The position numbers and the translations under genes were made by a program. The notes beneath the pieces are model-generated. The model did no database searches, was not told the origin of the DNA, and saw only the letters and a program-made list of their open reading frames with translations. Shown piece by piece: positions 25,930-37,590 of a DNA stretch of 64,000 bases (position 1 is the stretch's first letter; each line of letters starts with the position of its first letter). Source of the DNA: Durusdinium trenchii (taxonomy: Eukaryota; Sar; Dinophyceae; Suessiales; Symbiodiniaceae); assembly GCA_963970005.1 (NCBI GenBank), contig CAXAMN010022695.1, positions 1,348,297 through 1,412,296 of the forward strand, given 5' to 3'.

Positions 25930-26703
25930 CTTACGCGTCGGCTTCCGCAATGCTTACGCTACCAATGTTTTCGCTTACGCGGTGATGTTCTTTCTCTTAG
26001 GGCTTACGCGTTTCTTACGCGGCGGTTTTGTTACCGGCGTTTTGGCACCAGAGCGGTGAACACTCTTTGTTCCCAACCTGTCATGTGAGGGTGGTTACAG
26101 TAGATTTTAGAAGATGATCCCTCTCCTTCTCCTCTGCCCCGCTTCACTAGAGCAAGCGCCAGATCACAGTGGGGAATCCCGGACTCCAACAGCATGCGCC
26201 AAATAGCGGTGGGCACTCCCGGACCTCAACCGCAAGCCCCAGATCGCAGTGGGCACTCCCGGGGATCACTCGAAGTAAAGTAATTTACACTTTGCTTGTA
26301 TGATTCACTTGGTGGAGCCCGCTGCTTCTTTTTGTCAGCCATGGGGACCAAGCAGTTGGAGCGAGGGTCACAGTGCGGTTTGTGCTTGAAAAGTGCTCAG
26401 CTGCTTGCTTTGCTTTAGAAAAACCTTTGGTGGACGTGAGCAGAGGGCTTCATCTGAGAAGTTCGCCTACGCAAACCTTACGAATCGGCTTACGCGGGGC
26501 TTACGCGGAATTCGTGTGGTCTTGGGCCACTCGACCCCTGCAAACAGGGCCTTTGAGAGATTGAGTCCACAACCCTCTTCTGCTTGCAGTGTTTCTCAGC
26601 AAAAACTCAAAATTGCTTACGCACCTCTTACGCATCGAGTTCCCAAGCTTGGCTTCCACCGAACCTTACGCAACCCTTACGCCGTGCAGACTTTAGCTTA
26701 CGC
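25930..26703. repeat. Cluster of interspersed CTTACGC heptamers
   Basis: Exact CTTACGC occurs at about 25930, 25953, 25973, 26003, 26014, 26489, 26500, 26616, 26627, 26665, 26675 and 26697, with near matches at 26466 and 26477. Several are 10-11 bp apart. All are in the same orientation, and the intervening sequence is not repeated. The minus-strand form GCGTAAG contains the splice-donor core GTAAG. Confidence 0.8.
26153..26272 (+). repeat. Three 40-bp tandem units
   Basis: Three successive 40-bp copies begin CAAGCGCCAG, CATGCGCCAA and CAAGCCCCAG and share AGTGGGCACTCCCGGA-like cores. They sit inside the CTTACGC-rich region between its two halves. Confidence 0.8.
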
Positions 26704-28955
26704 GACAGTCTTGCAGTTTAATCGGATCATGTGGTTCTTGCATTCAGGTTTTGAACGCTGCTCAAATGACGTCAGGATGGTGCTTGGATGGGATTCATAT
26801 ATGGATTCATGAGATACTTGAAGGGGTCCTTATCCTTTTTTTTGCCAATTTGAAGCCGCCTGGGAAGGCTGCTGGTGTCATCATCGCTCATTCGCCCAGG
26901 AACGGATCAAATTCTGGTCCCACGGTGAGTAGCTGGCCTGAGCAGGGGTCACTGGCGAAGAAGTAGGGGTCACTGGTGGATGGAGAGGTCTGCGAATTTG
27001 TTTTGAGTCTATCCTGATGTTCCCCTGCATTCATTGGGAGACACTGGTGGACCTATTCCTAGAAAATGCTGCTGAAGGCTGCACTGACTCCATCAACCAT
27101 AGGTTCTTCACCGAACACACCAGAAAATCACAAAACACAAAGAAACAGTTATAATTGGGCCCCAGTTGCCTTACCGCACGAAGTGAAGAAGAAAGTGATG
27201 ATCTCATCGTATGTCTCAGAAAAGCGGCTGCTGATGGCTGCTGTACCTACATCCGACCCAACAGCACGACGCCTCACTGGGCTTGGCGGAAATGGGGATG
27301 TTCCGTAGGATCAGCCGCTGCAGGTTGTCCTGCGGGCGGAGAACCTTCATGTTGCAAACATTGCGTGGACAAGAGAAGTTGGGGTTCATGATCATGTGCA
27401 AATGCATGGTTCCTAATCATGCTTATTATATCTTATTATTATTCACTTTGTGTCTAGACATGTCTAGAAGCTTCACCTTCCACCCATGAGGCCCTGTTCG
27501 GGGACGCTTTCTGAGGGTCGAAACAAAAATGCAGAGCTAGCTGAGTGGAGGTTGACTGAACTCGAATGTGTGAGGTTGGCTCCGCTGGGGTTTGCGGCTT
27601 GCTGGGAAGGTCGCTTGTTCCGAGCCGCAAGAATTCCAACTTGGCAAGTCCAAGTTTAACATGTACTGGACATGGCAAGCCTCTCTGCAGAACAACGCCC
27701 TCCTCCACATCAAGCTTTTTCATCAGCAAGGTGCGGAGCTGTTCCAGCGTACTGTGCTTTGCGTCAGTAAAATCCTGGGCACGCCGATGTTTGACATCTG
27801 TTTTCACGTTCGACATCGTTCGACGCTTTTTTTGACAAAGTGCCTGCCCTGAAGTAGTTAAATATGAAACCAACTTTGGAAAAGCTGTGGAAGCAGCCCC
27901 TGAAGGCTCACTCAAAAACAACTGCTGCAAACAACTGCTGCATCATCCGGTTAATAAGCTCCGATTCACTTCTGCGGTGCCATCAAGCCACCGTTGTAGA
28001 ACACACACAGCGGTTAAGCTCAATGGAATGTATGCCGCCTGGTTGATGCCTGAACCACCCTGATGTAGGCAACCAATGGTTTTCCGATACCAGTTTGCAT
28101 GGAGTGTCTGGGTGATATCAAACCAGACTTTGGGGTGTCACTTGTCCTGTCAGTTAGGGCCCAAGTAGAATGATTCCTGGACAGAAAAAGTATGAAAAAG
28201 TGATAGGCACCTCTATAGGCACCTCTTCTACCGGAGCTCCAAACAGCTTCAGTCCTCTACCTGGCTTGGTCCACCGAAGCATGGTACACCGGTCCAAGAC
28301 GTGACGTCAAGCGACAAGTCCAACAGGGGACCGGAGGCATGGCCATGGCATCTGCGAGCTCCAACAGCTGTTCACTGGGCTCCGAGCTTCACCTTCTTCC
28401 TGAAGAACATGGGCATGTTCATCTTCATACTGCTGACAGCGCATGTTCTTCGGCTGTCAGCCTCTGCTGACTGGCCAAGTCCCTCAACAAAAAATATACA
28501 GAATCGAAGATTCATGGAGACTGGTTCGCCTGGGATCTCCATGAACTATTTGGTGGATTGAGAGAAGATGGCACAATCCTAAAAAAGGATGTTTATACAT
28601 AGATCACCCCCATCTAAAAAGTAACTTGGGGTTTGTGCCATCTACTCTCAAACCACTGTAGGAGACCGGATTGGTTCTCGCACGGATCTGTTTTGGGGGG
28701 TAGTTTGGTTGCGAAGTCCGAGTATCCATCGGATGTTCCATCTCCAAATTTGTTGGATAGATGATAGAATTGTTGCACGTTGGGTCCAAAACATGCTGGA
28801 AGAGCCAACCATCCAAACAATTCCTGCCATTTCCGAGTGTCTAAGTCAACCTGCTGTACTTGACACAGGGGCCAGGCCCACAACTCCTGGCCAATTCGGC
28901 ACCGGACCCCTTCCAACAAACATATACGGCTGGAGATCAAAGACTGTCAACCTAC

Positions 28956-29055
28956 TAGCGATGGCCTCCAAAAAAATAGCGATGGGCTCCAACCTACTAG
29001 CGGTGACCTCCAACCTAGTAGCAATGGCCTGCAACCTAATAGCGATGGCCTCCTA
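28956..29055 (+). repeat. 21-bp minisatellite (AGCGATGGCCTCCAACCTA family)
   Basis: About five units of a 21-bp repeat, AACCTAATAGCGATGGCCTC plus C, with variants. Because 21 is a multiple of three, it stays open in frame and can appear as Asn-Leu-Ile-Ala-Met-Ala-Ser repeats. Confidence 0.85.
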
Positions 29056-31941
29056 GCTTCAAGTTGACCTGCAAGTAGTCGTGTGGTAGAAGAGATTTGC
29101 CACTGCACCAGGGCTCCTGTTGGAAACTACTGCCATGCGCCTGGTAGAACTTCAGTTCTGTCACGCAGAATAGCTACAGATTGATGTGTGGCTCTTAACT
29201 ATGGACCGATATGTACACGGGCAGAAGGAGTAAACCTATAGCCAATAGAAATACATGTCAGTGACTCGTCTAAGTACTCTCACTATAGATCCCACCTGCG
29301 TTCAGACCCAATGAACATGACGATGACGATGATCATTAACGCGATGTCTGCTGTTGAAAGGCCAAGGGACTTTATATATCTACAATACAATATATAAACA
29401 TTAGGAAGGAGGGCAAAAATGTACCATACAGCACCCATAGCACAGGGTAGAGGAAAATATGGCCACACCGAGTTGTGTCTTCGTTCGTTTCCTTAGGAAC
29501 ACTGGCAACACCCACTCGAGCAGCAAAACCATCCGAAGGTGCTCCGATGCTCCGATGCCTGCTCCTCCACTAGCATCCTCGGTGTGTGAAAACAATACTT
29601 GAACATGTTCTCAAAGAAGTTGAACAGGCCGCGATGCTTCAAAGGATCGTATTCCACTTCCACCTTTGCCTGGTAGCAGGTACTTGCTTCATAATCCTGA
29701 ATGTTTCACACATTCACATGGCTTGAACATGACTTTAACAAGTGCATGGAAGAACTTGATTGCTGACTTTGGACCTTCATGTTCAGAACATGCTATGTTG
29801 AGCAGGGGTTACCCTTAGAAAATTTATGCGTGAATCTCATTAGACTCATTATATAGATAAAGCTCATCCAAGATTTGTAGCTGGACCGAATGAGCTTTCT
29901 GCGCCACATCAGGCTGGAAGTGCTAGTGATCATTTACAGCCAGCCTGGAGAGCAGGAAGCAATCCTAAAACATGACCGGTTGTCTACTCTATCATGGCTA
30001 TGATAAATGGCGCCATAGATCTGGCAGATCTAGAACCTCCCAACAGGATTGCGGTATTTAAAGGCTTACGCCTGACAGCCGGGCGCCGGCCAAGAGGGTA
30101 CCTGCTATGGGCCAAGTACTGCGGGGGCGGGGGTGCCTGCCCACCGACTCACTGTATGTCCACTCCAGACACTTCTCTCCGCACCCCCGCAAACACCGTA
30201 CAAGACATAGTTTTCGGACATGTTCAGTCCGTGCTCTTTCTCCTCCGGTAGAAGAAAAAGATCCATGGAGCCAGCAAAGGCACAAAGTGCTAATAATGCA
30301 AGGCAACTCGGGCAGCATATCTCGCACCACGGGCCTTGGAAAACGACCTCACATCCATCACTATCACCGTTGTTGCCACATGTTGGCCCAGACTATCCGT
30401 ACGTGCAGCTCTGTTGCCAGGGTTGTTGGCCTATGTTGCCAGGGTGACTGGGAGGTAGTTCGGCAGTCGGTCAGGCGGTGGTCGGTCGACGGCAAGGGGC
30501 GCGCCCGTTAGTTACCTTCGGTAACCACCGAAGGGCTCCGGCTAGGGCACGGGCTCGGCTGGCCGGCGCCCAGATTTTCGCCAGAAACCCTTCACACTCA
30601 CACTGGGAGAACTTGCCCCACCAAGACTAGCAAGTCTCTCATGTTCGCTGTTTCAGTCCTTTCTGAGTTCCAACGAGTTCTTTCCTCAACCCTTCTCACG
30701 TACCAAAGAGGTACAGTTCCAGAAAGCGATGGACCTAGGGTTGGGACACCGTCGAACGCTACTACGTTCGTAGCTTCGTCGCTCACTTGCGATGGCCTCC
30801 AACCTGCCTGCTTGCGGCCACCGAGCATCGCGTCCGAACGCTACGAGTTCGAAGGCGATGGACGCCGCGTTGGGGCGGCGCGGTTCCGCTGTGGGGGGTC
30901 AGACATCAGGCTGTCCTGGCCATTGGATGTGGCCACCAACCACCCAAATCAGCACGGTGGAGAGATGTGGATTTATCACCTCAACAGCCCGATGGGAATT
31001 CATCACCTGGACCTGGAACGAAGTTTGCACCACCTCAAAGGCCCAACGTAAGGCTTTGCGTTGGGGAAAGGCCCCAACCCGGATGGCCAGAAGCAAATGG
31101 ACAAATGGAGTCCCAAGATTTGATCATTATACAATCATTCAATAATATGATGACATGATGACAAGGAAAGGAAACTCAGGAGGGACTCTTGAAGGTTCTT
31201 ATGACTTGACCGACATTCCCGGTGATGCAGCTTTGCTCGCCCAAGAAGCAGCTTCAGCAGCCGTTGGGTCATGGCAGGACTCTTGGGCAAGGATAGCGTC
31301 TGCCAGCAGCGTTCATCCTAAGCGTAGAGACACGTCTGTTGGAGTCAGTTGATTGATGATTATTGTGCACATCATAGAGCCATTGGTATTGATTTCTTTG
31401 GTAGGAACCTGGAAACGATACAGCCTTGCTCCTATGACTCCAATGCGTGCCATTCATTGTACTTTGAATGGCCCTTGGGTGCCTTCAACACTACACTGTG
31501 CAGTGCAATTGTTTCCACACTGCTTTTGGTTGGGCCCTTTCTTTGTCTTCCCATCCATTTCTGACCCAAAACGGTTCGACCGATGATAACTAGTTTCGAC
31601 CAACCGCGTTCCACAAGTAGATTGATCATACGTATCTCTCTACGTCTCTCTATATATATTATATAAAGTGTTATATATCATATATCAGCTTACAAATAAG
31701 GTTTTGCTGAGTGTTTGATGGCTTTGTTGCAATACACGCGTCCGTCCAAATTAATTCAAGCTCTTCTTCATGCTCGGGAAACTCATGTGACCTTTCAATC
31801 TGGACTTTGAACTTATTTAAACTTGTCTATCTAGGATTTAGCTTTCCCAGCTCGTCATGTTTGAACATGAGGGTAACTCGGAGATGATGGGAAGCCCTGA
31901 GGCTTCGGAATGAATTCCAAGCGTTCGGAATTTCAACGTAC

Positions 31942-31983
31942 CAAGGCGCTCCCAGGAGGGCAGCAAAGGCGCTGCTGAGCCTC
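31942..31983 (-). CDS. Candidate small exon, minus strand
   Basis: Forty-two bases lie between GCCCTTGTCAG and a strong donor GTACGT. In the phase set by the exon at 33096-33157 it reads RLSSAFAALLGAP. Good splice sites and phase agreement support it; the short length keeps confidence low. Confidence 0.35.
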
Positions 31984-33095
31984 CTGACAAGGGCGGTCGC
32001 ACCCCATCCCACCGCCCAGTCAAAAGAGCACTGCGTTGAAAGAAAGACATCTCCAGGCTTTGTTGCACCAAAATCCCAACAAAAAGATGTCCACAGAAAT
32101 TGGTTCGCCCAAACTTGTTGGCTCTTCTGTAGCTAGGGAATTTGACTACTGTAAGCGTTTGTTTTCTGCAAAGTCGGCTTTAATGACCCAATGTGAGATA
32201 GACGCCCGCCCATTCAACAATTCTGTATATGGGTCTTCGCAATATATAAAAGGAGTGGTTTTGCAGTAGAATTGCTGTCACTCGACTCTAAAAGTACTAA
32301 TTGCGAAACTCCAAAAACATCCACCCTAACAGTGTCTGCCTTAGCAAACACTTCCTTTCTGGACACCCGGGTGCCCAGGCGCGAACTTACCCAAGAGCTC
32401 GTGCGTGTACAGGAACCAAGTCACACACCTCGTCATGCTGAGTTCGGAGCCAGGTTGAATGACCAAAGCTTACACCCAAGTTCTTTTTATCCGGGCAAAG
32501 CGCTTGGCTAAGAAGATGGATCCAACCCGACTCAAAACGCACTTAGGACAATCCAAACCCATCTGACACATCGCTAACCACCTTGTCAATCGCATGGAAA
32601 AAACATTTAAAAAAAAAACATGGACAAGTTGTGCAGTACTTGCCAAATAAACAATGTTACACCTCAAAGGAAAGGCAAGTTATGACAAAGCTTCGAAAAC
32701 CTTAACACTTGTTGCGGTTACAGTAAACACGGTGGATTAAAACAAAACAATTGCTTCTCCTCAGTACCAATGACAATGATCCGTGATTTCTGCTATTATG
32801 CTTGCTTTCAGAGAGTTGGGCCTTGTCATACTTGCAGTTTGACACCCCTGAAAACACACTCACACTCCTTCAAGTTTTGGGTTTAGTGTCTAGGGTCGAA
32901 CCTTTCCAATGAAACAACAGAAGTCATGCGGTCAGGAGAGGCAGGAGACAAAAGCCCAAACAATCCATGGGAATGGAATAACATTTCCCTACATTAGGAT
33001 GGATTGAAGATGTTGGATTCAGGGTCAGTGTAAGTCAATATTCCAGTCCCATGGATTGTTGGGAAAGGAATTGCAGTCCGCTTCGTCCACGTCAC

Positions 33096-33157
33096 ATCCA
33101 GCAGCTCTTTAGCAACTCCAACTTCCGTCGCATGACTTCGCCCGCCCGGGAGCCTGC
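33096..33157 (-). CDS. Candidate exon, minus strand
   Basis: Twenty codons and two bases lie between TCTTACGCCAG and GTGACG, reading AGSRAGEVMRRKLELLKSCW. It joins 31942-31983 in frame, giving a short charged helix followed by a hydrophobic segment. No family is recognised. Confidence 0.4.
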
Positions 33158-36100
33158 CTGGCGTAAGACCCCGCAAACAGCGGAGTGACCAAGTCAACAC
33201 GGAGAGTCTGTGTTTAGAGACCACTGGAAGGACAACGAGGCTTCCACATTGTTACGAAAACCAACCAAACGTCGGGTTCCGAGTCAAAAGATATGATGTT
33301 GAAAGCTGTCCCTGTCCATTCATGCAATGTCCATTGCCTTCTGGGAGCCGAGCTCGGGATGAGGATTGACCGTCCCGGGCTTTGGAGCACGGTACATATA
33401 CTTCAGGCCACTCAGGCCACACGTCCAGCGGGGTCTTGGGGCAAAAGATCAATTGGTATGTGTTTCTTCAATTGAATCAACACCTCCCAGAAATGCGAAC
33501 ACTACCAAGCGACTTGGAGTGTTTCCTATAAGAATAAGTGCTTTGGGTCAAACCTTGCTTTGACCCACATCGCCTGTAGAAATTCTAGAAAAGTTCGTGG
33601 ACGTGCATCGCTCTTCTTTGGGACATTTCCGAGAGTCTGCTTTATGACAACCAAACGCTCGTAAAAGGCCTGGATTCTATGCGAGGTTGATCGACTCTTG
33701 AATCGAGTACGCATATATAAATATATTTGATTGGAACTGCTTGGCAGCAAATTTCATCAATGCACTATGACAGTGGTTCAATGTCTGTTCCACTGATTTG
33801 CTCGGCAAGAATCCATCTTCGGTTGAAGAATCCATTGCTGCTTTCTTCGCAGGGAAAAGGATCCATCCGATCCAAATCTCTAGAGATGGGCAGTGATTTC
33901 CATGGAGCCCCGTCGTCCCAATCCCCTTCAACACGCCTGGACAGCTTTTGCCTGCAAACTTGGAGGTTGACAGGGTGCTGGTGAGGCGCTTCTTTGGCAT
34001 GCCAAGCGTCCGGGGGGAGTACATATTTGTGTATTTCAATAGGGAGACTTCCCAAAGACCCCATGGAAGAAGGGACAATTGAAACACACAAAACCCTTTT
34101 GGTTATTGAACTCAAGAATTTGAGGAGCTGTGTATGCCATGGGATGATCTCTATGATGTGTCTTTAGTCTTTTGTTTGAGAGTCATCAATGATTGCAAAC
34201 AAAACATTGGGTGCCAAGGTTGGGGTGCATGTTGATGGTCCTAAGCTACGGCTACACAAACAAAATCTTGCAAACGGTGTGGATCTAGATCTTTGAATAA
34301 GTAAATACAACAAATTACATACAACTAAGTATACCAAGTAAAGAGAACACTGAACACGCAAGCCAAACTCTTCAAAGGCCCTTGGCCTCTGCGCATGCAG
34401 GAAGCGCTCCATGTAGGCCGGTCACCTGGTCGAGCATGGCAAGGAACCGCTGCAAAGGGATTTCCCACCCTTGAGAAAGTCCTAGAGATGGTGTAATTAT
34501 TCAACGTGTGGGTTGCACTTCGTTCAATCATTGAATCGAAAACATGTCATTGGCTGGCTTGACCCGAGATCAAGATGCTGCTGTGGAGATAGAATGTGCC
34601 CTCCAGACTGACTTGCAAAAGACTCCAATTTGGGCGGTTCCCTTTTGAGGTCATTTTCGAGCTTCAAACGCTGGTTTCGAGAGTTGAATGATGAGGCCGA
34701 TGCCGAACAAGAAGAATCCCTTGATGGTACATATAAATAGAAACAATGACGCACATGTTTACTGCAATGTCAATGTGTCCACCACATCTTTGTTGGACAT
34801 GCGTTTAACACACATTGAAGATCACTATATAGACATCGACTTTGAAAACAAATAAGCTCCAACATATTCCATTGGTAAGTTGTAGGCTGGACAAAAAAAT
34901 ATTGTATCACACCACCACCACCACCACCACCACCACCACCACCACCACCACCACGACCACCACCACCAACAACAACAACAAAATCAGGATCCAAATAGAG
35001 TGTTTGTTCATCTATTTCTGGGACGGTGCGATGTGCACAAGACTGAGTCGCAAGGAAGAGGGGTTTTCATCTATGTTCCTTCCTACTCAAAATCTGCCTT
35101 CAGTGAGCATCAACTGATCAAAGGGATGGACGATAGATGTATAATGATTTATTATATATATATCACGGTACTAATAGATTTACAGGAAGTGTTCATCTGA
35201 TTCATCTAGGTTTCGACCCGCAGCCCCACTCATGTCATCTTCACTCAGATCAGCGAATCAGGCTCCTTGACTCTCTTTTCTGCTGTTGCCCACAAGACCT
35301 TTCTAAGCCTAAAGTCCAATGCACCAATCTGGTAACAGCTGGCACCAGTGCATCTTGGGAGGAAAGCAAAACACAACATCGTACTCCAACATGATGGAGC
35401 TGTCACACCAGCATCTACCAGATCCACCATCCTCGGTCGAATTCTGGAAGTTCTGTGTTCCCAACCAGCCTCCCAACAAAAAAGGAGCCTGGTTGGATGA
35501 AACCCTTGGTCTCAACCCCTTCGGGTCTCCGAAACCCCCTTCGGGTCTCCGAAGACGGTGACCGTTTCGCCGGCCGTGCCGGATCCGCGCACCGCGGATC
35601 CGCGCACCGCGCCTCGTCGGGAGGCACTCGTAGAACCAGCCGCAAGGGCCCCGTGACGGAGCGGCACAGGTTCTGCGCGGAGCGAACGGGTGGCGGAGCG
35701 AAGCGGTGGAGAGGAGCGGTTTTTTGTGGTCAGGTCCTGGTCGTTCTGGGTACTCCACGAACGAACAAAAAGTGGAAGAACTGGGTTGAAAGGAGGGTCA
35801 AGGTACCTACTAGACCAAGTGGAATCCACGCACGATCGATGTTACTATCTATGTTCACCTTTTCATACCTTGTCTACAATTTGGACTCCTGGACCAGGAG
35901 TTTCAGGAAGAAAACAATCACCACTTGGTGTGGATTCAAATCCAACTTGGTCTCCGAGTCCACCGACGTAGACAACCCCCCCCAAACTGTTGGCCTCCAT
36001 GAGATGAAAACGGCACCAACAAGGCACCTCAATTGTCCGCAGGAACACCACTGGATGGTGCTCCATGTCGCGCTGATGTCACTTTTTGATCGAATGGATC

Positions 36101-37416
36101 TCAGTGTCTATGGTACGGCGGCCCCCATCCATCCATGCCAGTCTGTGCTTTTCATCGATCTAGACCACCTGGGGGCCACTCTCCTGTGTTACTCAACTGA
36201 ATCACAGCTGCGAACGATATATGTCAGCCACAAGGCCATTTCCGGGCTCCAACCTGGCTTAGCAAGGTTGGACTGAGTAACATGGCGCCAAGTCCACATG
36301 GCTCCAGCTACCCCCTTCATGGTCTGTCACCAGCAAACAAGCGGTTTATCACGACACAAGAAATCACAATACTACAACCTTACGAAGCACCTGAAGCAAA
36401 GCTGAGAAAACCAACGGTCAATCAGAATGTCTCAACGAATCTCAATGACAGATTGGGGTGACTGGCAGTCCTGGCCCGTTCAAAGAGCCAGAGTCAAAGA
36501 GTTCAAGCACGTTCGCATCCTCTGCATGCACTGTGTGGACCTTGTGGACCCCGTAGTTTGACGGGTTCCAAGGTGACTTATGGTGACTTCAATGGTACTC
36601 AGACGCGACCTGGACCCTCATATGGTATCATATGGAGGGTCGAACCCGAATCCTCTGGAGGGGTCTGGCGTCTCAAATCCCTAGGTTTTGAGGGACCAAG
36701 GGCTGTGAACGGAGCGTCTGGGTATCTCTAAAAATACCTCCACAATCAGGTTCAAGGCAACACCGATTGAGTGAAACTCGGTCGGGAGTGAGACGAAGAC
36801 GATGGTTCAGCGTGATGGTTTGGAGCCCTTGAAGGTTCCCAGCAATCACAGTCTATGGACATCACCTTTGGAATCGATCCTTGAAAGTCTCCACTTTCAC
36901 CTCAGAAGGTAGTCCATGCTTTGAAGAGTTCCCAAAAACGGGTCAGACCCAAGTTGTCGTCAGTATGATGATGGGTGACCCCCTGAGTGACCTCCTCAGT
37001 GACCCCCTGTGGTGTTCAAGAGCTAAGGCTAAAACCAACGAAAACCCGCGTACCATTATACCATCAACATCTGCTTAATGTGGTTCCTCTTCTCTACAGT
37101 TGGGGTCAAAGGTTCTGGCTTGTACTCCCGGCAAATTCCTCCCCAAAAAAACATAAACAACTAGCACACAAAGGCAGAAAGGCTAACTTTGTAATATGCC
37201 CAGTTCTCCTCCCGGCCGGAGTTGTGCAACGCTGCAACGATATGAGGAGGATCAACTGCCGCTCTGGGGAATAACCCCAGTTCAGGCTTTAAACAGGTTG
37301 CGCAGGTGATCGGTGATTGAAACAGTCGGGATCCATCAAATCATCGTGAGTCACGGTCCGATTCAAGTCTCGTCCCAGCCTATTGCAACCCAAGACTGTC
37401 ATCCGAGCCGGCTTTT
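33158..37416. other. Non-coding or unresolved DNA left of the retrotransposon
   Basis: It contains the CAC microsatellite and small palindromes such as GACCCTCATATGG with its inverse near 36612-36640. A GC-rich patch at 35510-35720 carries short exact duplications (CCCCTTCGGGTCTCCGAA twice, GGATCCGCGCACCGC twice). Several frames cross that patch but none is convincing. Confidence 0.5.
34908..34970 (+). repeat. (CAC)n microsatellite
   Basis: About twenty CAC/ACC trinucleotides, with one CGA interruption, run into AAC repeats. They generate false poly-Thr and poly-Gly reading frames. Confidence 0.98.
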
Positions 37417-37421
37417 GAAAC

Positions 37422-37558
37422 TGTGGTTATGACATGGGATGCCCAGCGCGTCGGGCCTTTTCAAACTTGAGCCAAAGTAAGACGAAAACACTCGTAGCGC
37501 TTGGCTTTCTACGAGGTTTAGTTGTACACTTTTTGATTTGTGCACTTCATGAATCACA
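37422..37558 (-). repeat. 3' LTR of the copia element
   Basis: This is the second copy of the 137-bp terminal repeat, with no difference from the right-hand copy that I can see. The outer flank carries the GAAAC target duplication at 37417-37421. The inner flank is a G-rich purine tract. Identity of the two LTRs implies that little time has passed since insertion. Confidence 0.95.
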
Positions 37559-37570
37559 CTCCCCCCTGGC
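37559..37570 (-). promoter_or_regulatory. Polypurine tract for plus-strand DNA priming
   Basis: On the element strand the sequence just before the 3' LTR is GCCAGGGGGGAG. A G-run of this kind abutting the 3' LTR is the standard plus-strand primer of LTR elements. Its placement fixes the element orientation and agrees with the primer-binding site at the other end. Confidence 0.8.
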
Positions 37571-37590
37571 TTGGTTCAAGCCATCGAGAG

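Larger units (their letters stand above)
24034..31941. other. Presumed intronic or intergenic DNA
   Basis: This holds the CTTACGC cluster, the 40-bp triplicate and a 21-bp minisatellite. GC-rich islands near 24.97-25.05, 30.1 and 30.7-30.9 kb look coding-like on one or both strands. The plus frame at 24.96-25.04 kb reads DYPVFVREKTPFDAPPPGPW, but I could not fix splice sites or strand, so no exon is claimed. Confidence 0.5.

Noticed and set aside
30641-31051. 136-aa plus-strand frame with protein-like segments
   Set aside because: Overlaps a unit of the 21-bp repeat and competing frames; no splice-supported model.
34770-34994. Poly-glycine open frame
   Set aside because: It is only the translation of the CAC microsatellite.
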